Translations under genes and position numbers: made by a program
In this document: positions 1-10,569 of the stretch, one piece after another
Layout: the number at the start of each line of letters is the position of its first letter
How positions within the stretch are numbered: the first letter of the stretch is position 1
Notes under the pieces: generated by a model
Seen by the model: the letters and a program-made list of their open reading frames with translations, nothing else
What the model was told of the DNA's origin: nothing
Databases searched by the model: none
Source: Amaranthus tricolor
Lineage: Eukaryota > Streptophyta > Magnoliopsida > Caryophyllales > Amaranthaceae
Direction: 5' to 3'
DNA length: 64,000 nt
Assembly: GCF_026212465.1 (NCBI RefSeq)
Contig: NC_080062.1
Span: forward strand, 4,042,501-4,106,500

Positions 1-659
1 CATAATCAAGAAATTTTTCAATTAAAATTACACTAATTTTTTATTTTTATTATTATTTTTATTATTAGTACCACCTGCCAAACCGACCTTAAGTGTTAAT
101 TACTTTTTGGTGGAGGAGAAACCCAAACTTTACTCACTCTTAGCATCATGAAGAATTGAAAGCAAAATCTAAACTTCAAATTGGACCAACATAAATGATT
201 TTTTGTTTTTTGCATAGAATAAATATGTGTAAATGTATTTGTTCAAGAAGGATTTGTTTGTCGAAAATGGGTCGTGTTGTGGAAGGGTCCGAATAAGATG
301 AGTCGGATTCGACTAGTGACCTGCAAAACGAACAGAGTTACTTGTCCAGTGACAGTTTTTCGAAAAGTTCCTCCGACGCTCAAATCAGTGGTCGTAAATA
401 TGAAGCAAGAAATGAATACGAGTAGATGAGGGAATTTAGAGAGAGAGAGAGAAAAAACGTACTATAAATGGTAATAAATAAGAGTATTTATAGGGCAATA
501 AATGACCTTGGTTGACTGATCAATGGACATTTTGGTAATTTCACCCCTTAACGTGGGATTTCTAGAGGCTTTGACCGACTTTCAAGACCTTTGAGCCATT
601 TGACTTGACCCATCAAATTGGAGCTAGTTGACCCAATAACAATATTATATTAAATTGTA
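1..659. other. AT-rich intergenic DNA, no gene seen
   Basis: No coding region or RNA gene is supported here. There is a short GA-rich run near 440-452 and the rest is AT-rich. Confidence 0.6.
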
Positions 660-915
660 CTCCCTCCTATTCAGCTGAACTGTCCCATTTGACTTTTCAC
701 ACTTGCCGAGGCAACATTTTAACTCTTAATATCTCAAATTATGCTTAATTAAAAATTATAAAAAGTTGATATTAATAATCCTTGTATTGAGACGAATCAA
801 ACAAGATCCCATATGACTATGTTTTAACTTATAGATTAAGAGTAAAATACAAATTAAGAGTGATAAGTGAATAGTGCCAAAAAAAAATGGGACAATTCAG
901 CTGAATAGGAGGTAG
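660..915. mobile_element. Stowaway-like MITE
   Basis: The two ends are inverted copies: CTCCCTCCTATTCAGCTGAA at the left and its near complement ending in AGGAGGTAG at the right. TA dinucleotides flank both ends, as expected for Tc1/mariner-derived Stowaway MITEs. The interior is AT-rich and has no reading frame. A sister copy with a different terminal word lies at 62168-62424. Confidence 0.75.
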
Positions 916-1470
916 TATTATTTTTGTAAGGGTGTGAATGTTTTTTGAGTCAAATTTGAAACTTAAGACTCTCACTTTAAATTTTCGGTAACGTTTATCT
1001 ATTTTTTATCATTCAGACTTATCTTTATTATTCAGATTTGATCAAATTTTTATTCTTAAACTCTTTTTGAACTCATCTATATTTTTAGGAGTCAAGTGAA
1101 AAATTCAGAAATTTGTTTCACTTTAAGATCAGTGTTGCAGTTAGTTTTAAATATCAAAATTGCATAATATTACTTGCCATTCGTTTCATTTGATCAATGT
1201 AAGTCTTGTGAACAAGACTCAATAAAAGACTACCATTGTTCATGCTTAAATATAAAATACTTTAGTTAGCAATCAAAGTTGTTGGGATAGACTTAAGTAT
1301 AAAATATTACAGTAGAGAGACAATCATCAATGATTTTTGTTAAACATCCACGAAATTATAGCCTTTTTTTTCGCTCTTAAATAAAGATTTAATTTTCACA
1401 ACTTACAATATTATAAATTTACATGCTTTTAACTAAAGGAAAAAAAATAAAAGAACATAGAATAAATATA

Positions 1471-2023
1471 CGGCCCGTTTGGTACATGGTATTAGAGGGC
1501 GGTAATGGTAATAAAATTAAGTAATGAAAATTTTGGTTGTTTGGATGCTTTCAATAGTAATGGATGGTAATAAAATAAGGTAATGAAATTACCAAAAAGA
1601 GCCATTTTCATTACCATCAAACAACATGATATTAGGCGGTAATGGTAATGAAGTATTACTGTGGTAATAAAATAAGGTAATGTTGTTTCGAGCCGAAGAA
1701 AAAAATAATGAAGAAAAAAAAGGTAATGTATATAATTATCCAAAAAAATATTATTATTAAAAAAAGAATCATTAGATAGAATAATTTAGATACAATAATG
1801 CTTTTAGATACAAATATACAATAATGAAACTAAGAGTCATTACCATTTTTTATTACTAACAACCAAATGCAATCAATGGAATATTATCTTCCATTACCAT
1901 TCTTTAGTCATGCACACTAAACAAAAGAATTTTCATTACCAATTCTCATGTCCATTCCTTCATTACTATTGCCATTACAACATTTCATTCCCACTACTTC
2001 ATTACCATCAACCAAACGGGCCG
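1471..2023. mobile_element. Tourist-like (PIF/Harbinger) MITE, long copy
   Basis: The left end is CGGCCCGTTTGGT and the right end is its exact complement, ACCAAACGGGCCG. ATA flanks both sides as a 3-bp duplication. Subterminal sequence is full of GGTAATGG/CCATTACC motifs on opposite strands, so the element can fold back. No transposase frame is seen. A sister copy at 4644-4823 has TAA duplications, which supports the Harbinger class. Confidence 0.75.
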
Positions 2024-2411
2024 ATAGGGTATTATTATTACTTTGATCAAAAAGTGCCAATGATAATATTTTTAAGAAAGAACCGTCCAATAATTTACAA
2101 CAAAAGCTTAGATTAAGAGAATATAAAACAATGCAAGTTCTATGTTTCATTTACGTATGGATCGCACTATTGGAAGATAAAAACAAAACAACAACCATGT
2201 TCAACTCCACTATTCGTTACTTGTTTGATATAAACTAGATTTGGTTAATTAATCAAAATTTTCTTCAAAAATGATATTCAACCAATTTCAAAAAGAGTTA
2301 GGAAACAATATAGTGAGAGTTAGGATTTAGAGAATCGGATTTTGTCTCAATTGGAGATTCATATTAAGTACTACTTTTTTAGGAAATTAAACATTTGAGT
2401 TTGGTTCTAAC

Positions 2412-2796
2412 TAGAGGTGTTCAATAGGGCGGTTTAAGTTTTTAACCCAACAGGTCACGGGTTGGGTCACATTGTAACGGGCCATTAGCGGGTTGGGTCA
2501 ATAACAGGGCGGGTCATTAACGGGCCTTGGTGTAAAGGGTCGGGCCGGGCCGGGTCTGATAATTATAAGAATTAATAGCGAAAAAAAATTTATCACTTTA
2601 TTTTTATATCTTTAAATGATATTATTATATACATAAGTGGATTGACCACAGGTCATAAAGTATAATAAAAAAAAACTATTTTATTAACTTTCACAAAATG
2701 GGTTAAAGTGGATCGGATTTAAACGGATTTTGACCCGCCCCAGTCCGTAGAAATTTTGACCTGACCCGCCTCGACCCGGCCCGTTGAACACCTCTA
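2412..2796. mobile_element. hAT-like MITE with GC-rich ends
   Basis: The left end TAGAGGTGTTCAA is matched by TTGAACACCTCTA at the right. Both subterminal parts are rich in GGGCGGGT/ACCCGCCC words around an AT-rich centre. The terminal TAGAGGTG fits hAT ends, but I could not find a clean 8-bp duplication. Related copies lie at 19944-20471, 22085-22209 and 23447-25320. Confidence 0.6.
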
Positions 2797-4643
2797 GACC
2801 AAATTATGCATTCACCTTTCCTCAGCCTACCATGTAATTAAAAGAGTTAAAAGGTTTATTTGTATGACATATAACCTACCTTTAAATTTATATTTTATTT
2901 ATATGAATAGAAAAAGAATATATTTGTTTCAAAATTTTAGTATATTATTTTAGTGGTGTTTGGTAAATAGCAACTTATTTGACTATTTTAGTTTTTTTTG
3001 GCAAGATAGATTGTTGGATGATCAAACCATTTAATATTAGTGTTTGGCATGTTAGCTGGTTAACACAACTTTTTGTTATGAATTAGTAATTACATAACAA
3101 GTTTCTTCTAAAAGCGTGTTCAAATTAGTTAATCAAACTAATTAATAAAATCAGTTATTCAAATTAGCTAAAAACTATCGATTATGAATCGTTCCATTTT
3201 CTTAGTAAATTGGTTGAAAACTTCTTAATGTCCATCGATCCCAAACTATTGTATAGTCGATTAGCCATATAATCAAGTCAATTATTTTACCTACTCCTAT
3301 TAATTTTCAATGCTAATTATAATTATGCGTATGCATATATTTTGTGTTATTAAGTGGTCCAATTAAGTATCAAAATATGTTCAATAATTATGGTTGAACT
3401 ATGGAAAAAAGTTAATATACTTGTATTTTAATGAGTATGTATGTACTCTATAGTTTGAGGTTAGGTCTTAATTTAAATATTAAACCTTCTTAGAAGACTT
3501 TTTTTAGGTATAAAAGCATATAGTTCTGTATATTCATAATTTAATATAATTTTTAAAGCCTCAGGTGTGAAAATTTGTAGTGTGTTATTGTACTACTAGA
3601 TATATTTATGTGTCAATCACTATTTTTAAATTAGATATATATTGTCATATAATCAACTATTATCCACTGAAATAAATCCATTTGTTGATGCTCTTGAAAG
3701 ATGACATTTATTATTTTCTAACATTTTTATTATTACGTATAAATTATGTATTATTCAATAATTAAATTTAATGTGGCAATGTCTTAATTGTTTATGGTAG
3801 AAATAAACTAAGTAAATACCGTATAAATTTATAATATTTTGTGAATCAATCAAATCAATTCTATATAAAAATATCTTTTTTATAGACTAAAAAATATTCA
3901 GAAAAATTGCTTAAAGAAAAAAAGCAAAAACATTATGTTGAAATATCGACATGTGTCACATATTGCTTCTTTTATTAATATGTGTTATACTAGTACATAA
4001 ACTCGTGCAACACACAAATTTATAGACAAAATATATAAAAAAAAACTAGTTTAAATAATAATGTAAGTATGTACTATCGTTATTAAGTTTATCAAATACA
4101 TGACTTTTTTTAATAAAAAATAATTATTGACATTTTATAAAATTATTTACTGACTACATAACTTTTTTCATTTAATTAAACATATTAAATTCTAAGTTAA
4201 CTAAATAAATTACTATAATAAATCATTTAAATACTTCACCTAATTTATCTCTAATTTAAAAAAAATAAAATTTTAAATTAGGTATATATTGTCATGTAAT
4301 CAACTATCATCCACCGAAATAAATCGATTTGTCAATGCTATTGAAAGATGACATTATAACTCTTTAATCGAAAATATGATGGAACAACCGATTGTTGGTT
4401 GATTTTTTTATGATATTGAAATGAGAACAAAATACAAGCTAAGGGAGAGTATTGGTGATTGATGAATATATAATGAAAAAAATACACCGACGATCATAAT
4501 GATAATAATGTTAATAAATGAGAAATATTTACTGAATAACAATCAATAAAAAAAAATGTATTCAAATTATCATTAATAGACTAAAAAAACAATCTTCAAA
4601 TTGGATTGTAATGGAGGAAAAATAAGTGTAATCGTAGCATTAA
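2797..4643. other. AT-rich intergenic DNA with MITE remnants
   Basis: No gene is supported. From about 2953 the words GTGTTTGGTAAATAGC and following AGCTA/TTAGCT motifs resemble the MITE at 34865-35230, so this is probably a truncated relative. About 3590-3680 and 4270-4360 share a diverged direct repeat (words such as ATATATTGTCAT and GAAAGATGACATT). Confidence 0.45.
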
Positions 4644-4823
4644 CGGTCCGTTTGGTATATGGTATTAGAGGGCGGTAATGGTAATAAAATTAAGTAACAT
4701 TCTTTAGTCATGCACACCAAACAAAAGAATCTTCATTACCAATTTTCATATCCATTCCTTCATTACTATTGTCATTACAACATTTCATTTTCATTACTTT
4801 ATTACCATCAACCAAACGGGCCG
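4644..4823. mobile_element. Internally deleted Tourist-like MITE
   Basis: This 180-bp element keeps both ends of the 1471-2023 element (CGGTCCGTTTGGT and ACCAAACGGGCCG) and joins the left ~50 bp directly to the right ~130 bp. TAA flanks both sides as an exact 3-bp duplication. It is therefore an independent insertion of a deletion derivative. Confidence 0.8.
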
Positions 4824-4826
4824 TAA

Positions 4827-5504
4827 GGGTTAACAAATAGGTTGGGTAAGGGTTCATCATCAGTCACTTAATTCAGTGTTATGCAACATTTTATTTAAAC
4901 TTAATTTAGTGTTATGTAACATTCTTAATAGGGAGAATAATTTGTTCATCACAATCAGAGTATTTTTCTTGAAGCTTTTAATAGTGGTATTTTTATGTTT
5001 GTTTGGTGAATAACAAATAAGCTATAGAAAGATCCACATGTCATGCATTGATTTGTTGACATTTTTTTTTCTTTTCATCATATATATTTTTTTAATTATT
5101 TTACAAAATTTACAAATTATTTTCAAAAAAGAAATTTACCAAAAATCTAGAAATATATTTCTCTACAAATAGAGATCCATTATGTAATATTTATTTAGAC
5201 AAAAAAAATTAGTTTTTTTAACTAGGATAAATGAAAAAAGATGGTGAGATTTAATGGTATGTTTGCTATTAAGAGAATGTTTTTCATTTGTTTATTTTGT
5301 TGATGTGGAGGATAGAGAAATAAGAAAAGAGAGTGGTGAAAATTTTATTTGTATTCGCGGATAATCATGCTCTAAGATCTCTTTAGATTAAAAGTGTGTC
5401 GTACGTTTATTATTTCTTTTGAATTGAGGAAAAAATGAGTTTCAAATATATTACCTTATGTTATGTTGGCTTTGAATATTATATTAATGTATAAGAACTA
5501 AGGA
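4827..5504. other. AT-rich intergenic DNA
   Basis: I see no reading frame, RNA gene or clean repeat structure here. Confidence 0.5.
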
Positions 5505-5925
5505 TGTAACACCCTGGCCCCATCAGACCGCCAGTAACTACCCATGGAGGACGTAGACTGGTCCTATAGATCAACACAAGCCACTTTGGCCTCACTCATG
5601 CACATGCGTGAAAACTTTTGAGGAGATCACCTAAGATCGAGGTCAATTCTGACCTTAGGCAAAATAGACATTTGCCTAGGGATCAGAGCTAGAAAGGGCC
5701 TCAATATCTGAAAATTTTGTTAATGAAGTAGACACTTAAAAAAAATTGTAATTTATGTTTAGTTTTTTATCAATAAATGACACACCTATTTAAATTTGGA
5801 ATTGACTTTCTATAGAGTGGGTCCATTTCGTTTAGTTTGCTTAGGGCCCATAAACTACCAGGAACGACATTGCCAAAAAAACTCCCCACCAAACACGCTT
5901 TACTGCAGACTTATTAACATATTGA
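5505..5925 (-). mobile_element. Cassandra-like TRIM LTR with split 5S-rRNA-like segment
   Basis: The segment opens with TGTAACACC, and carries two blocks that match plant 5S rRNA in antisense: 5621-5640 resembles the region around the 5S C box, and 5889-5914 resembles the A-box region (about 20 of 24 positions by eye). Cassandra elements are LTR miniatures whose LTRs contain 5S-derived sequence. Between the two blocks lies about 240 bp of unrelated sequence (roughly 5645-5885), which includes GGGCC-containing ends and looks like a later insertion. The far LTR boundary was not found. The strand given is that of the 5S-like sequence. Confidence 0.55.
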
Positions 5926-6226
5926 CTCTCTAAAAAAATGCATCTTATTAATATAATAAATAATCTATTCATCCTTTTTAAAACTCAACTCGAAAGGTCA
6001 TTTGTTATATTGGCTTTGGAATCCATGTATATAATGACGAAGAAGGCTGACAGAACATAGGAGTATGAAACATAGATGCGCTTTTTCGCCATGAGTCGTG
6101 AAATTTATGCACATTAATCGTCACTCATAATGCTGGCCGTTGCTACAGAATTCTGCAAAATATTCCAAAAAATTCCTTTCATCCATGTACTATTTATCAT
6201 TTATTTTAATATCTCTAACTTTAATA

Positions 6227-6499
6227 CTCCCTCCGAATCAATTTAGATATCCCATTTGCTTGAGCACGGTTATTAAGGATGGTGTAGGGTCCATTAAAAA
6301 GGGTAAGTAGTAAAGGGTAAGTAGTGAAGGGTAAATAGTGAAGGTAGTTGGATAAGTAAGGTATATAAGGGTATATTCGTAATTACTTGTGTGAACTAAA
6401 GATATTTAGGTAAAAAAAGATTGACAAAAATAGAAATGGAACAACTAAAAAAACTCTACCAAATAAGAAAATAGAACAACTAAATTGGTTCGGAGGGAG
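6227..6499. mobile_element. Stowaway-like MITE
   Basis: Ends CTCCCTCCG and CGGAGGGAG are perfect inverted copies flanked by TA on both sides. Two close relatives are at 22672-22931 and 53086-53357 (the last in opposite orientation), sharing the words GCACGGTTATTAAGGAT and GGTAAGTAGT. It has no coding capacity. Confidence 0.85.
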
Positions 6500-7385
6500 T
6501 ATATATATATATATATATATGATCCACAAATCAACACACCATGCTTAGATATTAAGCATCCTAATTAATTAAGACATTACTATATTTAGAAGGTATCACT
6601 TTTTTCCATACCAAGCATCTATATTTTCAACATTCAACTGGCCGGTACAGTTGGTTAACGAAGTAATCATTTTGTCTTTATTTGAAGACCAGGAAAAATT
6701 GATTTTGTTTCCGTCGGAAAATATCTTATATTTTTTTAATAGGAATTTAAATTTAATTTTTATTATTCTCCTTTTCTTAGTCTATTAGTACCAAAAAAAA
6801 AGAATTATTTTTAAAAAAATAGAAAACTGTAAATTATTTAATGGCTGAAACGACATTAAATAAAAGACGATTGGTTTAATGAGAATATATAAGGAACACA
6901 TGCAATATTTATGTAAAATTTACCGCTGTCTCTATTGCCTCTTTGATTTTACTATATTTTTTATTAGAAAAATTAATTTCAGACTCGAGTAGTCTCAATC
7001 AACTTTATTGTGTCTAATACGTTTTTTGTGACCTACAATATAAATTACTGTGCTGATTTTTCAAAAGTAGACCCATTAATTTTTCGTGACAGTAAACTTG
7101 AAAATACATGTCATTTTTTCATTTTTATTTTAAAATTAGTTTTTAAATTACTTAATTGCCGCTACCAAATTTTCATTAATGCCCACCCAATCTCCATATC
7201 CTCTGCTCACCTTGAACAAACTCTATTCAATCTGTGTGGTTAGGGTTTAGGGAGGGAGAGGGATTGACGACTTATTAACATATTTATATCATTTACTTGT
7301 TTTTATAATGTCATCTAACTTATAATTAACACAAAGAAACTTTTTTAAAAATAATGTTGAAGAAAACTTTTTATAAAAATAATGT
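6500..7385. other. AT-rich intergenic DNA with a short TA run
   Basis: An (AT)n run of about 20 bp abuts the MITE at 6500-6520. An open frame of 77 codons at 7010-7243 has no recognisable homology and AT-rich codon use, so I do not call it a gene. Confidence 0.45.
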
Positions 7386-7388
7386 TGA

Positions 7389-7900
7389 AGAAATGCTCAT
7401 ATATAATCTAATATATATCGGTGATTTAATGAAATATTGACTAGTGTATAATATAAATTTGCTGGCTATTCCTTTTATGGACGTCCCATTACCATGATAT
7501 TGAGAAGGAACCTCATTCGTTTTTTTGTGTGGTAAACTCTTATCTTACGTGATATTGTACACAAAAGCCCACTTGTGATTTTGGGCTTATAATCCACACG
7601 AACCCGTGATGGTTTGTCATGGTATCAAAGCTAGCTTTCTAGGGAACTTCACGAGTTTATAAAAAGTGATGGTTCACATGTAAGGGAGAGAGTTCAGGAA
7701 ATGCTCATATATAATATCAGATCAGTGATTTAATGAGATGTTGAATAACATATTAGCTTGGTGGTCTCGTTCACCTACTACCACATGGCTTTTGGAAGGA
7801 ACTCTCGTCTTATGCCAACTTATACAATCGAGTCCACTATTTGGCGTGGGCTTGAAAGCTTGTCTTTTCAAGCCCATGATGATTTGTCAAATAAGGAGTA
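7389..7900 (+). mobile_element. Probable TRIM retrotransposon (two diverged short LTRs)
   Basis: Two diverged copies of one ~200-250 bp sequence lie in direct order. Both begin near AATGCTCATATATAAT and GTGATTTAATGA, and both contain GGAAC and TTGGGCTT/GTGGGCTTG words. Between them, at 7620-7631, TGGTATCAAAGC closely resembles the TGGTATCAGAGC primer-binding site complementary to initiator tRNA-Met. No coding region lies between, so a terminal-repeat retrotransposon in miniature is the best reading. Exact ends and a duplication were not found. A similar LTR-like piece lies at 55385-55565. Confidence 0.45.
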
Positions 7901-8426
7901 ATTTAGCAGAACGAGATACACATAGTAGATTACTTTATCTATTCACTAGGTAAACAACTCACTAGGCCACTGCTAATAGACATTGATACATAATGAAATT
8001 TAACTCACCAATAATAAATATATTTTTTTTATAAATTAATAATGAATAGTTTACCTATCGAGTCAACTAATTTTTTTATATACAGATGACCTATTATTAT
8101 TTAATGCAATATAGAACTTTGGAAAAGATGCTTAGGAGTATACAATTGGCAGATTCTGACATTTAGTAATCATAAATTTTAAAAGTGATTAATTTAACTC
8201 CACTAATAATAACAATATGCTTGCATGAAATAAAGACAACCATATAAATGCATGACGTTTACACAGGATATGTACTCCTATTGGTATTACTCCTGCAGAT
8301 GTATATAATTAATTATTAGAGATTCATCCTGTTAAATCATTGTTTAACTAATCTTGAGTCCTATTAATTTTAATTAAGGCCACATATTAGGGGTAGTGTT
8401 CATAACAGAAGTTGAGTATAGGATTC

Positions 8427-8452
8427 TATATATATATATATATATATATATA
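8427..8452. repeat. (TA)n microsatellite
   Basis: About 26 bp of uninterrupted TA dinucleotides. Confidence 0.9.
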
Positions 8453-8459
8453 CACTTTA

Positions 8460-8735
8460 CTTTTCCGGCTAGTTGATCGTCTAGGGCCTCAAAAATAAAG
8501 GATTTAAAATGTTAAAAGTGCTATTTAGGCCCGATTTTAAGCAACACCTTTTAAGTGATTTGTTTATAATCCTTTTTTTATATTTGAAATAGTTTTAGAA
8601 TAATGTTACAATACATTTTGTCTTAAATTATTTTTCTTGAAGTGGAAAATTTTTTTTCATATAATAAAGGGCCCATTTTAAAAGACTTCATAAATATAAA
8701 TAGAATCTCTAAAATCTTTGTTCCGCCCTATATTG
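8460..8735. repeat. Dispersed repeat, copy 1
   Basis: This block and 49735-49998 are clearly homologous. Shared words in the same order include GGGCCTC, AATAAAGG, CAACAC.TTTTAAGTGATTT, ATTATTTTTCTT and CATTTTAAAAG, ending in TTTGTTCCGCC or TTTGCTCCACCG. It has no reading frame. The insertion within the Cassandra-like LTR at 5645-5885 shows similar GGGCCTCAA words and may be a third relative. Class unknown. Confidence 0.6.
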
Positions 8736-8739
8736 CAAT

Positions 8740-10569
8740 TTGCAACAAATTTTGATTTTCTTGGAACTTCCAGAAAACAAGAACTCAAAATATGAGTGTA
8801 TCATCCTTTTGCAAACGAGAAACTTGCATATGAAGCTGGAAATTTGTGTAAATAGGTTATCATGTTTCTACTTTCTCTTTATAGTTTTATTCAAAAAGAC
8901 TTAGCACAAGAATTAAGAAATAAGTATTTTTGCGGTAGAAATATTATTATAACCTCTACAAACGTAGTGGTAAAAGTTAATAAGGTATGGGTATAAAAGA
9001 AGCAAGGGCAAAATAAAATTTTCATAGTTATTATTTGTCAAAATAGTAATAAACAAGTAATTTAAAACGGTTAAATAAAGAAAATGTAACATGTATAATG
9101 TAATTGAGGAGTATTGATTTTGCATCAATCATGGATAAGGATGGTCGTGAGTCAGATTAAATCAATTTCAAAATTAGACCCAAATCTTTTTTGTGAACCA
9201 ATAATTTTATAAACTCTAAAAAATTTAGACCTAGACCTTGAGTCTAAAGTCCTAACTAAATGTGTCTTAAGTGAGACTAAATATGATTATTATAATACTT
9301 ATCGATTTTATACTTTGAAAGCCTAATTCTAAGAACCTACATGTCAAATATAAGTCTAAAATGAGTTTAAAATTAATCATGCGTCAAGTCATGTGCTGGT
9401 ATGAGGTGGATCTGGGTTGAGAGTGGCTCTAAAGCGAGGTTGAAACTCATTTATTTTTTTAAACCTAAACATAGACCATACCTAATGAGTCAAAACAAAT
9501 AGAAACTTGGGCATAAAATTGAAAAGGATTTGGGGCAGGTGTAATATGTTATTGTACCCACAATCATCTCTAATTGATGATGAGTTTGTTCAAATATAAT
9601 AATGCATCATTGCTTACTAGAGATTAATTTAGTCAATTAGACTAATAAGATTAGATTATTAATTATTTGAGTGTGACATATTGTGTGGAAAAATGTCACT
9701 ATTAAATATAATGGAATGAAGGTAGTATAAAATATTATTGGCTAACTATCTACACGTACTTGTTGATCATCAGACATGTATAGTATTTGGTAATCCTTCC
9801 CAACTCATTTGGTTTGCTGAATTACCAGTATATTATTTTAATTCTAAATATTATTAATTGTACTTATTTTTAATTGTACTTAATTAGAAATTATAGAATG
9901 TGAATATTAAAAAAATTTAACATTACTTACCCTATTTTTTTAATGTGTAATGTCAATGCATGATAATAAAGTTTTCAGCCTCTCATACTTTTTTTCTTTT
10001 GCCATTACCACCTTAAAAACTATTGACTATTCTCTGAAGTGATGAGATAATTTTAAATTTAAGCAGAGTTTGGTGTAAAATGCTTTTTAGTACTCTTCCT
10101 TGTTACTAAAAGATCATCACATTTTTCTTTGTTATTATGAAGAAAGTTCTTACACTTCGACATGTGAATGGCAGTTTTAGTAATTGTGTCAACTGTCAAG
10201 TGTATAAAAAAGTTAACTTCAGTAAAAATAGCAAAAATAGGATCAAAAGAACTACATCCTAATTCCTACAGGAGATGAAAAAAATCAATGGCATCAAATT
10301 AAAGTATAAGTCTACTAACTACAACATAGAAGGACTGAAAGAAATGCAAATGAAACTAAGAACAAACCCAGATTGGCATTACAAAAGTCATTTACATTCG
10401 TTCACATCAATGATTTACCAACGAAATGGGTTGAGCAAGAGACATACTTACATTTTCTAGTGCACCAAAACCTACAAAAGCTAGCCATATCTACAATCCT
10501 CTGCATCGACCCAATCTTAGCCTAAAAACAGGTAAAGCGGAAAAACGGACCTTTCTTGCTTTTTTCCTG
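8740..10569. other. AT-rich intergenic DNA; includes 3' flank of the gene at 10570
   Basis: No gene is supported. At about 9136-9571 the ends AAGGATGGTCGTGAG and CCCACAATCATCTCT are imperfect inverted copies around repeated GACCTAGAC/TTGAGTC words, so a degenerate hAT-like MITE is possible. Sequence from about 10260 to 10569 is probably the 3' untranslated region of the minus-strand gene that ends at 10570. Confidence 0.4.

Noticed and set aside
1910..2150. Open frames inside the Tourist-like MITE
   Set aside because: They arise from the CATTACC/GGTAATG repeats of the element and have no protein-like composition.
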